Part shown: one piece after another, positions 25,655 through 35,934 of the stretch
Position numbering within the stretch: position 1 is the stretch's first letter
Layout: each line of letters starts with the position of its first letter
NCBI RefSeq assembly: GCF_943914685.1
Contig: NZ_CALUCZ010000002.1
Span: forward strand, 1-64,000
Length of the DNA: 64,000 nucleotides
Direction of reading: 5' to 3'
From: an uncultured Mobiluncus sp.
GTDB taxonomy: Bacteria > Actinomycetota > Actinomycetes > Actinomycetales > Actinomycetaceae
Notes under the pieces: model-generated
Databases searched by the model: none
The model's input: the letters and a program-made list of their open reading frames with translations, nothing else
What the model was told of the DNA's origin: nothing
Position numbers and translations under genes: made by a program

Positions 25655-26614
25655 ATGAGCAAAGACCAGCCGGAACCTCAGTCCCCCGAGCCCGTCAAAC
25701 CCGCTGCGAACAGTCCCTTCCTGGCCGCAAGTGCCGCAAAAGCACGCCTCGCCGAGGAAAAAGGCGTGTGGATGCAAGCGACTTTGCTGCCCATGGCGCT
25801 GATTGGGGTGTACTTGGTGGTCATCGGTTTGGCAACGAATATCTACGGCGCCGTGGCGGGCACCGGTAGCTCTCCCGAGAAGATTTTTGACACCCCCTTA
25901 GCTCTGGGGATTTGCGGCCTGATTCTATGCGTCGCCGAGATTGCCGTGTACCGCTTCCTGGTGGGCTTATTTGCGAAACGCCGAGTGGCGGAGCTCGCGA
26001 TCGAACCGGCACTGCCCGAAACTCTGGCGGGAATCGCGACGGGGGCGGGGTTGGTGAGCTTGCCGATGCTAATCTTGTGGGCCAGCGGGCATTGGCAACT
26101 GGCCCACGTCAGCATTGGACCCGGCGTGGGTCTGGGCATAGCTATGGGCCTAGTGTCCTGCGTGTGGGAGGAGCTGCTGTTCCGCGGGGTGATGGTGCGA
26201 CTTTTTGACCGAGCGTGGGGGCCGGTGTGGGCCATCACCATGTCCACCGTGGTGTTCGGAGCACTGCACCTGATGAATCCCGGCATGACGGGAATGGGGG
26301 TAATCGCCCTAGCGCTCAGCGGCGGACCGCTGCTGGGAGCGGCCTACCTATGGAAACACCGGCTATGGTTCCCCATCGGAGTGCACTTCGGATGGAACGC
26401 AATGCAGGGCTCTTTCTGGGGGTCGACCGTGTCCGGTACCGGAGAGCAACACGGGCTGTTACAAGGCACTTTCGTCGGCCCCGAGTGGATTACCGGCGGC
26501 AGCGTCGGGGTGGAAGGTTCTTTCCTGACCGCCATCGTTTGCTTGGTCGCGACAACGCTAATCGTGCTGCGAATGCGCCGCCACCCTGAAAGTCCGGATT
26601 TGCCGCAGAAATGA
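25655..26614 (+). CDS. CPBP-family intramembrane glutamic protease-like protein
   Basis: A 319-residue membrane protein with eight predicted helices after a cytoplasmic N-terminus of about 45 residues rich in Pro and Glu. CPBP (Abi/Rce1-like) motifs are CVWEELLFRGVM near residue 170, FGALHLMNP near 208 and HFGWNAMQG near 250. The paired Glu, His and Asn are the expected active-site residues. Members process prenylated or bacteriocin-type peptides in some systems, but most bacterial ones are uncharacterised. It is divergent from rpsL and followed by a DUF808 gene about 100 bases on. Confidence 0.85.
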   Translation: MSKDQPEPQSPEPVKPAANSPFLAASAAKARLAEEKGVWMQATLLPMALIGVYLVVIGLATNIYGAVAGTGSSPEKIFDTPLALGICGLILCVAEIAVYRFLVGLFAKRRVAELAIEPALPETLAGIATGAGLVSLPMLILWASGHWQLAHVSIGPGVGLGIAMGLVSCVWEELLFRGVMVRLFDRAWGPVWAITMSTVVFGALHLMNPGMTGMGVIALALSGGPLLGAAYLWKHRLWFPIGVHFGWNAMQGSFWGSTVSGTGEQHGLLQGTFVGPEWITGGSVGVEGSFLTAIVCLVATTLIVLRMRRHPESPDLPQK

Positions 26615-26711
26615 GCGCGCGAATCGTTATGCTCAACAGGTTCGAGGTTGTACTGGTCGTAAGTCTCGGGCAGTTGCGTTTAGACTGAAAACCGATTTGG
26701 GGAGGTAAATA

Positions 26712-27680
26712 TTGTCTGCGGGGTTATTGGCGCTATTGGATGACGTGGCGGCCTTGGCGAAAGCCGCGGCCACCTCACTTGACGACGTAACGGGGGTGGC
26801 GGCTCGGGCCAGCGGCAAGGCCGTTGGGGTCGTGATTGACGATACTGCCGTCACTCCCCAGTATGTAGCGAGGATAGCTCCGAAACGGGAACTTCCGGTC
26901 ATCGCCAAGATTGCCCGCGGCTCAATCATTAATAAAGCCGGAATCCTGGTGGTTGCGCTGCTGTTGAATTATTTTCTGCCCGCCGCCCTGACCCCCATCT
27001 TGATGGTGGGAGGGGCATATTTGTGCTTTGAAGGTGCCGAAAAAATTTTGGGGCAGATTTTCCACCACCAGACTGACGCTGCTCACGACACGCCAACCTC
27101 AGCAAACGCCGCGGAGGAAGAAAAACGCATCGTCCGGGGCGCCACCCGCACAGACCTTATCTTGTCCACCGAAATTATGGTGGTGGCCCTAAACGAGGTC
27201 CGCACGCAGAGCTTGGCGATGCAAATCGGGGCCCTGATTGTGGTGGCTTTCCTGATTACCGCGCTGGTCTATGGAGTGGTAGCGCTACTGGTAAAGATGG
27301 ACGATGTGGGCTTGGTATTAAGCCGCACCCACCACAAGGTCTCTCAGACTATCGGACGGTTGCTGATTCGCCTCATGCCCGCTATTCTCAAGATTCTTTC
27401 CACAGTAGGGGTCGCGGCGATGTTGTGGGTGGGAGGACATCTGTTCTTTAGCGGACTAGCTGAAGTGGGGTTGCCTCTCATTTTTGGATTCATGCAGGCT
27501 TGTGGTCAGGCGGTAGCGAGTTCTTTGCCGGTGGCGAGCACGGCAGGTGCTTGGCTTACGGAAACCCTCTTAGCTCTGTTGCTGGGGTTGGGCCTCGGCG
27601 CCCTGGTGACCGTAACGGTTTGGGGGGTTCGCGCCATCGTGAAGCGAATCCGCCGGAAAAATCGTCCCGAAGAACTCTAG
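26712..27680 (+). CDS. DUF808 family membrane protein
   Basis: A 322-residue protein of the YedI/DUF808 family of unknown function. The conserved N-terminus SAGLLALLDDVAALAKAAA, DDTAVTPQYV and the segment ALLNYFLPAALTPILMVGGAYLCFEGAEK are visible, followed by three or four further membrane segments. The start is TTG 26712, chosen because GGGGAGGT sits 6 bases ahead and because the conserved SAGL follows directly. It is convergent with disA, 24 bases away. Confidence 0.88.
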   Translation: MSAGLLALLDDVAALAKAAATSLDDVTGVAARASGKAVGVVIDDTAVTPQYVARIAPKRELPVIAKIARGSIINKAGILVVALLLNYFLPAALTPILMVGGAYLCFEGAEKILGQIFHHQTDAAHDTPTSANAAEEEKRIVRGATRTDLILSTEIMVVALNEVRTQSLAMQIGALIVVAFLITALVYGVVALLVKMDDVGLVLSRTHHKVSQTIGRLLIRLMPAILKILSTVGVAAMLWVGGHLFFSGLAEVGLPLIFGFMQACGQAVASSLPVASTAGAWLTETLLALLLGLGLGALVTVTVWGVRAIVKRIRRKNRPEEL

Positions 27681-27704
27681 TGAGCCCCCGCCGCTACCGC
27701 GGGA

Positions 27705-28778
27705 TCATGAATGCGAGGTAATCCGTTCCAGAGCCGAGTTTTCCACGACCTGTTCCAAACTGTCGTGGATAATCTGGGCGCGCCCCGGCCCGACCCCTTC
27801 GATTTCCATGAGTTCTTCGGTCGAAACCTCCAGCAACTCAGACAGAGTCCCCCACCGGCGCGTAATCGCCTCAACTATATGGGCGGGAAGCCGCGGAATC
27901 CGCGCCAACATTCGCAAACCGCGGGCGCTCAAAGGAATCTCGAGGATTTCTGATCCCATTCCGCTCACCCCGATGATGCGGGCCACCAGACTCAAATCCA
28001 ACAGTTCCGCATCATCCAGTTCGCCGAGGCGATTGACCACCTTTTCCTCTGAGTATCCATCAGGAATGTAGTCACGAATCAGCAGGGAACGGTTCACCGC
28101 AAAACCGCGCATCAGCTCGGACTGCTGCATCTTTAACAGACGCCCATGTTCGCCCAGCTGAATGAGCATATCGGAGACTTCATGTCCGACCCGGCGCACC
28201 ATTTCTTGACGCTGTACCACCAGCGCCACGTCACGGGCGGTGACCATGTCATCGATTTCCATAGTGGTCAGCAGGTCTGAGACTTCGTTTAAACGAATCC
28301 GATATTTTTCCAAGGTGTCAATCGCCAGCGACGCACGGGTCAGCAGGGTTTCCGGGTCTTCCAGCACGTAGCGTTTATTGCCTAGATACAGCGAAATGGC
28401 CCGCAGGGAATGCGATACGGCAATGACCGGGTTGCCGCTTTGCACCGCGACGCGGTGAGCCGTGCGGTGGCGCATCCCGGATTCGGTGGTGGGAATGGAA
28501 GGGTCGGGGAGCAGCTGGACGTTTGCGCGGCGAATTCGCCATTTGTTCGGGTCGATGATGACCGCGCCGTCCATTTTGCACAATTCCCGCAGCCGCGTGG
28601 CCGAGAAATCAATGTCGAACTCAAAACCGTCGGAACAAATCCTCCTGATGTGGTCCTCGTAGCCCAACACCACCAAGGCGCCGGCATGCGCCCGGATAAC
28701 ACGGTCTAGCCCATCGCGCAGCTCGGTGCCCGGAGCCAGCATGGTAATCACTTCCCGGAATCTCTGCGCGTCGTTCAT
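27705..28778 (-). CDS. disA: DNA integrity scanning protein, diadenylate cyclase
   Basis: A 357-residue enzyme that makes c-di-AMP from two ATP. The N-terminal DAC domain has the DGA motif (KMDGAVIID, near residue 72) and the RHR motif (SGMRHRTAH near 106). A helical linker follows, and the C-terminal helix-hairpin-helix repeats (EVSTEELMEIEGVGPGRAQII) bind branched DNA. ATG 28778 follows AGGATAAAACC. The next gene upstream on the same strand ends 4 bases before, so the pair are co-transcribed. It probably reports DNA damage or controls osmolyte balance through c-di-AMP, as in other actinobacteria. Confidence 0.95.
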   Translation of the reverse strand: MNDAQRFREVITMLAPGTELRDGLDRVIRAHAGALVVLGYEDHIRRICSDGFEFDIDFSATRLRELCKMDGAVIIDPNKWRIRRANVQLLPDPSIPTTESGMRHRTAHRVAVQSGNPVIAVSHSLRAISLYLGNKRYVLEDPETLLTRASLAIDTLEKYRIRLNEVSDLLTTMEIDDMVTARDVALVVQRQEMVRRVGHEVSDMLIQLGEHGRLLKMQQSELMRGFAVNRSLLIRDYIPDGYSEEKVVNRLGELDDAELLDLSLVARIIGVSGMGSEILEIPLSARGLRMLARIPRLPAHIVEAITRRWGTLSELLEVSTEELMEIEGVGPGRAQIIHDSLEQVVENSALERITSHS

Positions 28779-28782
28779 GGTT

Positions 28783-29595
28783 TTATCCTACTGTTTTCGT
28801 GGGGTTTTCGTGACTAGTTTCCGGCGAGCTTTCCGGCGTAGCGCTGGGGGGAGGGGGCGGATTCTGCAGGGCAAAGACCGTTTCTGGTCCGCTAACGGCT
28901 CCGTTCCACACCGCGTTGAGACGATAGGTCCCCGCCACAGCAGCCTCGCTGGCGGGCGAGCAATCCGCGTTATGCACCAGACCGTCCCAGCTCAGGGTCT
29001 GTTTCCAGGTCATGTCTCGGTCCAGTAACAGTTGCCGGGTTGGGGCATCCGCGGGTTGGCAGCTAGTCGAGTTGTAAATGATTTGGTTGCCCGAAATAAT
29101 CTGGATCCCCACTTTCGCGGGGTCAATCATCACGGTACAAGCAGTTTTGCCGGCATTGTGCAGGGTCATCTCGGCTTGGTCCCCAGCCCCGACATTGATT
29201 ACCGCGCTGGGGTGGGTTAGTGCAATCTCTAGGGAGTTGTCCGGGCAGGGCTTCGGCGGGGGAAAAGTGCGTTCTTCCATTCGAATCTGATAGGCCTTAG
29301 CTTCAGCCGCTTGCGCGGATTGCCACCGGGTAAAAGCGGTCGCGACCTCGCGAATCACCAGCACCATTCCCACGATGGCCAGAATTACAATCGCTAGGGC
29401 AATCAGACGATTGCGCCGAATTTCGGCTTTTGTGTACTTTGACGGACGCGGCTTTCCGCGAGTTTTCGGTGTTTTTCCGGCGGTCTGCGACTGTGCTTGA
29501 CGAGCTGCGGCAGCTCCGGATTTTCCGCCATTTCGGGACACCGTAGAGCGCGGCTGTCTATCCGCACGTTGTCTGTCTGTGTCAGTGTCCACCAT
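28783..29595 (-). CDS. Single-pass membrane protein with an extracellular domain, unknown role
   Basis: A 270-residue protein. The first 60 residues are basic and low-complexity (Arg, Ala, Gln, Lys). One membrane helix (LIALAIVILAIVGMVLVIREV) is near residues 65-85. The outer part looks like a beta-sandwich binding domain with four Cys able to form two disulfides (CPDNSLEIAL, ACTVMIDPAKVG, SCQPADAPT, DCSPASEA). The tail is Pro-, Ser- and Thr-rich. It resembles the DUF4232-like envelope proteins of actinobacteria. It is 4 bases before disA, but no functional link is known to me. Confidence 0.7.
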   Translation of the reverse strand: MVDTDTDRQRADRQPRSTVSRNGGKSGAAAARQAQSQTAGKTPKTRGKPRPSKYTKAEIRRNRLIALAIVILAIVGMVLVIREVATAFTRWQSAQAAEAKAYQIRMEERTFPPPKPCPDNSLEIALTHPSAVINVGAGDQAEMTLHNAGKTACTVMIDPAKVGIQIISGNQIIYNSTSCQPADAPTRQLLLDRDMTWKQTLSWDGLVHNADCSPASEAAVAGTYRLNAVWNGAVSGPETVFALQNPPPPPSATPESSPETSHENPTKTVG

Positions 29596-29679
29596 GCTCC
29601 TAAGTTACGGCTTAGAAACGCAAAACCCGAAAGTCCACGCCGTTAGTTGTTAGAATTTTGTCAAAACGAAGGAGTTTTC

Positions 29680-30189
29680 ATGAGAGCGTCTACAAGGCAC
29701 CAGTCCTCCGGTAGGGGTTCACGGGCCAAGATTGTGACCCCCCACCAACTCGCTATCACCGGAATCGGTTCCCTGCTGACTTTCGCTTGGTACGCTTCCC
29801 CGGATTTATTCACGGAAAAGAAACCACGAGCCTTGGTGCGCTTGGGCATTATTCCGGCTTTGACAGCTTTAACCGCTTTGGTGGCACGGGATACCGTCAC
29901 CGCGGTACGCGATGACATCGCCTCGGAAAGCCCCGACCAAGAGGCTTGGGAAATGACCAGCGACAACGTGAAATTCGATCCCAAGAATCTGGATTGGCGT
30001 GTGCTGATGCTGCTGGGAGCTTTCGGGACGGTGTTGCTGGGTTGCAGTATTTGGCTTGAGTTCTGGCTGTTCCGCCGGGGCGAGCGCCGCCGTCTGTCCG
30101 GGGTGAAACTGGCTCATACCCGCCAAGCTATCCCTATCTCCCTACTGTTCGCCGCGGGCTACCTGGTTGACGACGCGCAAACAAACTAA
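29680..30189 (+). CDS. Small membrane protein, unknown role
   Basis: A 169-residue protein with three hydrophobic segments (about 30-45, 60-75 and 110-130) and basic stretches between. I chose ATG 29680 because GAAGGAG is 5 bases upstream; a longer frame from 29647 lacks a site. It has no domain I recognise. It is divergent from the 29595 gene and faces the DUF3180 gene tail to tail. Confidence 0.6.
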   Translation: MRASTRHQSSGRGSRAKIVTPHQLAITGIGSLLTFAWYASPDLFTEKKPRALVRLGIIPALTALTALVARDTVTAVRDDIASESPDQEAWEMTSDNVKFDPKNLDWRVLMLLGAFGTVLLGCSIWLEFWLFRRGERRRLSGVKLAHTRQAIPISLLFAAGYLVDDAQTN

Positions 30190-30226
30190 TCCTCAGCGCC
30201 AGTTCGAGACGCGGTTTCTCGCCTGT

Positions 30227-30709
30227 CTAGGCAGCTTCCGGAGTCGCTCCGGGCGCGGATTGAGATTTCGGATCCTCCGGGTCGATAGTGCAGATTCTTT
30301 CGATGACCAGCCCGGTTACCACCATCAATACCGCGCCGAGTACCGCCACGACCTTTTTCCATAATGTCTCTGCTAGGGCATCGTTTCCCAGGTTCACCAG
30401 TATAAAAATAGACTGCGCCCCGAAATAGCCCAAGAAAATGGCGCCGGTATGCGACAGAGCGAGCGACAGCGCCGCCACTCGAGCAGCGCCCACCGCGCTC
30501 AACCAAGTCGCCTGACGCTTCTTGAGGCGCTGTACGTGCGCCGCCAACCACGCGCTTAAGAGGGAAATAATCAGGGCAACCAAGCCAAACTCCACGCCAT
30601 CGCGCGGCAGCGAGGCGCCTTGGTTGTACATGAAGTTCAGCAACGCGGCACTTAGGGCTCCCACCACCACGGTCAGGAGCACCAGAACGATGGGTTTCGT
30701 GTGGCTCAT
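30227..30709 (-). CDS. DUF3180 family membrane protein
   Basis: A 160-residue actinobacterial membrane protein with four helices (VLVLLTVVVGALSAALL, VALIISLLSAWLAA, a third near residue 90 and VVAVLGAVLMVVTGLVI) and the typical SRTGAIF-like segment (LSHTGAIFLGYFGAQ). The start ATG 30709 overlaps the folK stop by one base (TAATG), and this order after folK is standard in actinobacteria. A longer N-terminus from 30739 would lie within folK. Function is unknown; position suggests envelope or folate-region housekeeping. Confidence 0.85.
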   Translation of the reverse strand: MSHTKPIVLVLLTVVVGALSAALLNFMYNQGASLPRDGVEFGLVALIISLLSAWLAAHVQRLKKRQATWLSAVGAARVAALSLALSHTGAIFLGYFGAQSIFILVNLGNDALAETLWKKVVAVLGAVLMVVTGLVIERICTIDPEDPKSQSAPGATPEAA

Positions 30710-32010
30710 TAGTGCCGCCGCTTCCTGACACGCTTCCACTGCGGAACCGGCATTTCGGGCTGAGCGGAGGAAACCAAGTTCGCGGCCGGAGGCATGGAGT
30801 CTTGACGGATAATGTCGATTTCGGTGTCATTGTCGACCACGCGAGGCCGGAGGTCTGCCTGGGGCAGGGCGGCTTGCCAAGACGGCAGACCGAAACTGTC
30901 CCGGTCCCTGCCCTCCGGCTCGTCCAGCGGGGAGGCTTCGAGGCCGGCCGGGGAATCGGGGGCAGAAGGGAGGTCCGATGCGGCCTGTTCCGACTTTGTT
31001 TCTGGGTCGGTCACCAGCCAGTCCGTCCACAGGTTCACGATTCCGTTGGCGTCCTCAGCCCAGGCCGCGAGCTGAGAGACGGAGCGACCCTCCAGAGTCG
31101 CGTGCGGGTCAAGTTGGGACCAGGGCACCAGGACAAATGCCCGAGTAGCAGCTCGCGGGTGGGGCAAGGCTAGGCGCGAATCGTCAGACGTCACCCCTTC
31201 AACGTCAATCACGTCAACGTCCAAAGTGCGCGCAGCCCAGCGATAGGGCCGCTCCCGCCCGTGAGTATCTTCCAGATGATGCGCTAAATTTAACAGCTCT
31301 ACCGCGGACAGACGCGACCACACTTGCACCACCGCGTTGTAATAATCCGGTTGCGGGGCGGCGCCGGGCTGCAACACCGGACGGGTCCGCGCCAAGGGTG
31401 AGACTTCCACCCGTTCAAACTCCGGGGCGGACTGCAGGGCGGCCACTACCTCTCGCAGAGTTCCCAGGGGATTGCCCAAGTTCGCACCCAAAGCCAATAC
31501 TGCGGGGCGGGCCTGCTCGGGACGCAGGGTGAGGTTGGCTGGATAATCAGCTAGGTGCGCTGCAAAGTCAGCCCGCGTGCGAAAAATGCTTATCGCCACA
31601 TCTTCGAATTGCACGTCCATGCAGGCATGAGGCTTATGCAAGGTGACTTGGACCGCCGCAATGCGCGAATCCTCCAGCACGGACAGGGCGATGTGCGTAG
31701 CCAGACGCTCAATCAGGGAGGCGCTTTTCCCCTCGATAACTGCGACAATCTTTGCAGCTACGACCGAGTAATCAATGGTGTGGGCCACGTCGTCCGAACT
31801 GGCGGCCCGACGGGAATCGAACCACAGGGTTAGGTCAACCGAGAAATCCTGGGGGGCATGATGCTCCGATTCCAAAACTCCGTGAATGCCTCGCGCAAAA
31901 ATCCCCCGCAGCGTGATGGAATCCAACCCGTCCAAACTGTCAACCACGTCAACAGAATGCCCGAGGATATCCCGTGGCGCATCCGGTCCGGGAGCATGGT
32001 GTAAAGTCAT
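30709..32010 (-). CDS. folBK: Dihydroneopterin aldolase / HPPK fusion
   Basis: A 433-residue bifunctional folate enzyme. Residues 30-150 form FolB, which cleaves dihydroneopterin: DSITLRGIFARGIHGVLESE, with the HTIDYSVVAAKI and SLIERLATHIA blocks. From about 165 FolK transfers pyrophosphate to hydroxymethyl-dihydropterin: LALGANLGNPLGTL, RWAARTLDVDVID and LPHPRAATRAFVL. The last 110 residues are acidic and low-complexity, beyond the normal end of HPPK. It follows folP by 15 bases. Separate folB and folK genes are the rule in E. coli; joined versions are common in actinobacteria. Confidence 0.93.
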   Translation of the reverse strand: MTLHHAPGPDAPRDILGHSVDVVDSLDGLDSITLRGIFARGIHGVLESEHHAPQDFSVDLTLWFDSRRAASSDDVAHTIDYSVVAAKIVAVIEGKSASLIERLATHIALSVLEDSRIAAVQVTLHKPHACMDVQFEDVAISIFRTRADFAAHLADYPANLTLRPEQARPAVLALGANLGNPLGTLREVVAALQSAPEFERVEVSPLARTRPVLQPGAAPQPDYYNAVVQVWSRLSAVELLNLAHHLEDTHGRERPYRWAARTLDVDVIDVEGVTSDDSRLALPHPRAATRAFVLVPWSQLDPHATLEGRSVSQLAAWAEDANGIVNLWTDWLVTDPETKSEQAASDLPSAPDSPAGLEASPLDEPEGRDRDSFGLPSWQAALPQADLRPRVVDNDTEIDIIRQDSMPPAANLVSSAQPEMPVPQWKRVRKRRH

Positions 32011-32025
32011 CTTGAAAACTGCCTC

Positions 32026-32916
32026 TCAACAGGAATGATGGTGGGTGTCAAGGAGAGCCGCGGCCCGGACAGCCACCGCTGTCGGGGCTACGTTATGTAC
32101 ACGCACCGCCCAAACCTTGTGCAGCGCGCAGTACATGGAAACTGCCGCGGTGGCATCGTCGCGAGGGTGGCGGTCACTGACCGCCGTTTCCAAATCCGCT
32201 AAATATCGCTTTCGTGACGGGCCGAGAAGCACCGGGTAGCCGCGGTGTAAAAACACGTCAAGGTTAGCCAGCACCTCCCAATCCTGCTCACCGACCTTGG
32301 AAAACCCTAGGCCGGGATCGGTGATGACCCGGCGCATGTCAATTCCGCTGTGGCGCATCAACTCCAGGCGCGACTCCACCTCATGCCAAGTTTCCACCGC
32401 AACATTGTCATAGACCGCCAACTCGTTGGCCATCTCCGGACTGCCCCGCCAATGCTGGCAAATGTAGCTCAACTGCGGGTAGCACAGCTGTAGCTCGGCG
32501 ACGGTGGCAAACATGGAGTCGTCCACGATGCCGCCCGAAACATCGTTGATGATGCTGGCTCCCGCCGCCGCAGCCGCCTGAGCAGTTTTCGCATGCAGGG
32601 TATCCACCGAAACAGTCACCCCGGCCGCAACCAACTTGGTAATGACCGGCAGGACACGGTCGATTTCTTCCTCAACCTCCACTGCTTTGCGACCCGGAGC
32701 GGTCGATTCGCCCCCCACGTCAACCAAGTCAGCTCCCTGTGACACCATCTCCAAACCATGGGCCACCGCCTGGCTCGGATCAAGCCATTTTCCGCCGTCT
32801 GAAAAGGAATTCGGGGTCACGTTCAAAATCCCCATCACCAAAGTGCGTTGAGGGCGCAGATAGTCCGGCAGCACTGGTGTCGGTGGGGCGGGCTGGGTCC
32901 CAACTGGAACAGCCAT
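32026..32916 (-). CDS. folP: Dihydropteroate synthase
   Basis: A 296-residue TIM-barrel enzyme that joins pterin pyrophosphate to p-aminobenzoate, the sulfonamide target. VMGILNVTPNSFSDGG is near residue 31, VDVGGESTAPG near 65, then SVDTLHAKTA, DPGLGFSKVGEQDWEVL and the C-terminal RVHNV. I chose ATG 32916 because GGGAGAGAGG is 6 bases upstream; an in-frame GTG at 32961 would add 15 basic residues. The SxxPG region (ESTAPGRK) has no insertion of the kind that gives resistance. It is 67 bases after folE. Confidence 0.95.
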   Translation of the reverse strand: MAVPVGTQPAPPTPVLPDYLRPQRTLVMGILNVTPNSFSDGGKWLDPSQAVAHGLEMVSQGADLVDVGGESTAPGRKAVEVEEEIDRVLPVITKLVAAGVTVSVDTLHAKTAQAAAAAGASIINDVSGGIVDDSMFATVAELQLCYPQLSYICQHWRGSPEMANELAVYDNVAVETWHEVESRLELMRHSGIDMRRVITDPGLGFSKVGEQDWEVLANLDVFLHRGYPVLLGPSRKRYLADLETAVSDRHPRDDATAAVSMYCALHKVWAVRVHNVAPTAVAVRAAALLDTHHHSC

Positions 32917-32983
32917 CGTATGCCTCTCTCCCTTTTTCTTTCTAAACCGGCCCAGGAGCACCCGAACCGCTGGCCACGGCGTC

Positions 32984-33559
32984 CTAATCCGCGGACAAAA
33001 TCAGACTCATCGCCTCAGAACGCGTCGTGCTGGAGTGTTCCATCACCCCGCGCACCGCGGAAGTCGTGGTGCGAGCCCCCGGCTTCTTTACCCCGCGCAC
33101 CGTCATGCACATATGTTCGGCCTGCAGCACCACGATGACCCCCTGCGGCTGGAGCACCTGCCACACCGCGTCAGCGATTTGCTGGGTCAGGCGTTCTTGC
33201 ACCTGCAAACGGTGGGCGTACCCGTCCACCAGCCGCGCTAGCTTGGACAGTCCCGTAATCCGTTTTCCCTGCGGGATATAGCCCACGTGCGCCAGGCCCA
33301 CAAAAGGCAGCAGGTGGTGTTCACACATGGAGTTGAACGGTATGTCTTTGACCAGAACAAGGTCGTTGTGTTCCACCGGGAACATTCGCTCCAGATGCTT
33401 ACGCGGGTCCTCTTGGTAGCCTTGCAGCAGCTCCGCAAAAGAGCGGGCCATCCGGTCCGGAGTTTCGCGCAAGCCCTCACGGTCAGGGTCTTCCCCCACC
33501 GCCACCAACAGATCCCGGATTGCCCGGGTCACCCCTTCGGGGTCATAGGTCGCGTTCAT
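32984..33559 (-). CDS. folE: GTP cyclohydrolase I
   Basis: A 191-residue enzyme that opens GTP to make dihydroneopterin triphosphate, the first folate step. Zinc residues are visible as CEHHLLPF and, later, HMCM (residues near 79, 82 and 150). [23 protein letters not shown] is the family signature. The ATG overlaps the ftsH stop in the ATGA arrangement, so the two genes are coupled. Length is typical. Confidence 0.97.
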   Translation of the reverse strand: MNATYDPEGVTRAIRDLLVAVGEDPDREGLRETPDRMARSFAELLQGYQEDPRKHLERMFPVEHNDLVLVKDIPFNSMCEHHLLPFVGLAHVGYIPQGKRITGLSKLARLVDGYAHRLQVQERLTQQIADAVWQVLQPQGVIVVLQAEHMCMTVRGVKKPGARTTTSAVRGVMEHSSTTRSEAMSLILSAD

Positions 33560-35841
33560 TCGTTTTCTTCCTCACTAGGTGTTGGCGCAGGTTCCTCATT
33601 CGGGTTTTCGCTCGGAGGCAGCGGGTCGGTGTCGTCGAGAATGCGCACCTCGTGCTCTTTCCTGACCGGCGGAATCGGCAGGCTCAGATCAGCCCCAGCT
33701 GCGGCGTCAGATTGTGAACCTGCCGGGCTATCCTCGGTCTTTACTTCCCCCTGCCCAAATGGCACGGTTCCGCCGAGCCCAGAATCCGCCAACGGACGGT
33801 CGGCGCCGTCCAGAGCGAAACCTTCTCCCGACTCAGCGCTGGCTTTGGCGTTACGAATCCTCACGGCTTCCGGAATCTCGATGGGTCCCCGATCGTTAGA
33901 GGTTAGCCCTTCGTAAGACTGCCAGACGGTGCGACGCGGCGCCTTCTTAACATCCTTAAAGATAACGGCCAAGGCTTTCTCGTCCAGAGTTTCTTCCTCC
34001 AGCAAACGGCGCGCCAGCGTGTCCAAAATGTCACGATTCTCAGTAACGATGGACCAAGCTTCCCGCGTGGCGGCTTCCATCAAATCTTGCACTTCCGCGT
34101 CGATAGCGTGGGCAGTGGAATCGGAATACTCTTGTGCTTTACCGTAATCCATGCCCACAAAAGGTTCATCGTGGGAGCTGCCGTAACGGACCGCCCCCAG
34201 CCCGGCCGACAAGCCCCAGCGGGTCACCATCTTGCGGGCGATAGCGGTGGCATTTTCAATGTCGTTAGACGCCCCGGTAGAGGGATCTTGAAACACGATT
34301 TCCTCTACGACTCGACCTCCCATGGCGTAAACTAGCTGGTCCAACAACTGATTACGGGTTTCGGAGTAGCGATCCTCGGTAGGCATGACCATGGTGTAGC
34401 CCAAGGCGTGTCCACGGGGCAGAATCGTCACTTTCGTCACGGGGTCGGAATAGTTAGATGCCGCAGCGCACAAGGCGTGGCCACCCTCGTGATAGGCGGT
34501 GACCAGTTTGTCGTGGTCGTTCATAATCCGGGAATGCTTTTGGGGTCCGGCAATAACCCGGTCTACCGCTTCATCGAGATCCTGAGCGGTGATGATTTCC
34601 CGGCTGTGTCGTGCCGCCAGCAAGGCCGCTTCGTTCAAAACATTGGCCAAGTCCGCGCCGGTGAATCCCGGGGAGCGTTTGGCCAGTGATTTCATATCTG
34701 CCTCAGGAGCCAGGGGCTTATTCTTCGAGTGAACCGCCAGAATCGCTTCGCGTCCCTTTAGATCCGGCGCTTCAACTGCTACTTGACGGTCAAAACGACC
34801 GGGGCGCAGCAAAGCTGGATCGAGTACGTCGGCACGGTTTGTGGCGGCAATCATGATGACGTTGGTGCGTTCGTCGAATCCGTCCATCTCTACCAGCAGC
34901 TGGTTCAAGGTTTGTTCACGTTCATCGTGCCCCCCGCCCAGGCCGGTGCCGCGGTGGCGGCCTACCGCGTCAATCTCGTCAACAAAAATGATGGCCGGAG
35001 CTGCCGCCCGCGCCTGCTCAAACAAATCCCGCACCCGGGAGGCGCCCATACCCACAAACATCTCGACGAACTCGGAACCGCTCATAGAAAAGAACGGTAC
35101 CCCGGCTTCTCCGGCGACAGCGCGAGCCAAAAGGGTCTTACCCGTGCCGGGAGGGCCGTAGAGCAGAACTCCCTTGGGGATTTTCGCCCCGAGCTTGTGG
35201 AACTTTTCAGGTTCCGCTAGGAACTCTTTGATTTCCTCCAATTCCTCCACAGCTTCATTGACTCCCGCAACGTCAGCGAAAGTCACTTTCGTTTCGTCCT
35301 CTTTGTTGAACATCCGTGGCTTGGCTCGACCCATTCCGAGGGGACCCATTCCCCCGCTCATGCGCGAAACAAACCAGAAAAACACCACAAAGAGGATAAT
35401 CATCGGCACCATCAAAGTGAGCATGGACTCCCACCAGGAGGAGACCGGATAGATAGAATCAAAACCCTTCTTTGGTTTCGCGTCGGCTACCGCATTCGCA
35501 ACCGTCTCCGCTTGGGGACGAACATAAGAAAATGAGACCTTTTTCCCCGCGTCAGCATTCGGTTTCATCCCGAAAGGACCGTCTTTTGGCAGGTACGCCC
35601 GCGGACGTTGGTAGGACTTGGTCAACTCCATACTGACGGTCTGGGTGCCATCATTGATAACAACTTTTTCAACGGTGTTGCCCCGCAGCAGCGTCAAACC
35701 TTCGTCAGTAGTAATGCGAGTGGGACCGCCTTGGGCAGAAAAAACCATGAAAGCCACAATGATGGCGATGACTATAAAAGCCGCTATGCCGCCAGAGATT
35801 TGTTTTTTCTTTTGAGTTTTATTCGTCTTGTCCATGTTCAC
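33556..35841 (-). CDS. ftsH: ATP-dependent zinc metalloprotease FtsH
   Basis: A 761-residue membrane-anchored AAA+ protease that removes damaged or unassembled proteins. Two membrane helices flank an outer domain ([18 protein letters not shown] near 20 and [19 protein letters not shown] near 140). Walker A is GPPGTGKT, Walker B is FVDEIDAVG, the second region of homology is [18 protein letters not shown], and the protease has HEGGH with a distant Asp. The Glu of HExGH is seen. The C-terminal 110 residues form an acidic, low-complexity tail, common in actinobacteria. It starts the ftsH-folE-folP-folBK unit. Confidence 0.97.
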   Translation of the reverse strand: MNMDKTNKTQKKKQISGGIAAFIVIAIIVAFMVFSAQGGPTRITTDEGLTLLRGNTVEKVVINDGTQTVSMELTKSYQRPRAYLPKDGPFGMKPNADAGKKVSFSYVRPQAETVANAVADAKPKKGFDSIYPVSSWWESMLTLMVPMIILFVVFFWFVSRMSGGMGPLGMGRAKPRMFNKEDETKVTFADVAGVNEAVEELEEIKEFLAEPEKFHKLGAKIPKGVLLYGPPGTGKTLLARAVAGEAGVPFFSMSGSEFVEMFVGMGASRVRDLFEQARAAAPAIIFVDEIDAVGRHRGTGLGGGHDEREQTLNQLLVEMDGFDERTNVIMIAATNRADVLDPALLRPGRFDRQVAVEAPDLKGREAILAVHSKNKPLAPEADMKSLAKRSPGFTGADLANVLNEAALLAARHSREIITAQDLDEAVDRVIAGPQKHSRIMNDHDKLVTAYHEGGHALCAAASNYSDPVTKVTILPRGHALGYTMVMPTEDRYSETRNQLLDQLVYAMGGRVVEEIVFQDPSTGASNDIENATAIARKMVTRWGLSAGLGAVRYGSSHDEPFVGMDYGKAQEYSDSTAHAIDAEVQDLMEAATREAWSIVTENRDILDTLARRLLEEETLDEKALAVIFKDVKKAPRRTVWQSYEGLTSNDRGPIEIPEAVRIRNAKASAESGEGFALDGADRPLADSGLGGTVPFGQGEVKTEDSPAGSQSDAAAGADLSLPIPPVRKEHEVRILDDTDPLPPSENPNEEPAPTPSEEENE

Positions 35842-35934
35842 TTTTCCGTTATCCGGTACAACACCTTAAGCCTACCAAACAGCTATAAAATGGGTGCATT
35901 CCCGCAGTTTTACGCTAACCACAAAGAGGGCATC

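Noticed and set aside
30186..30830. Minus-strand frame of 214 codons across the DUF3180 gene
   Set aside because: It overlaps a better-supported gene with membrane helices and a standard position; the product is Arg/Gly-rich with no domain.
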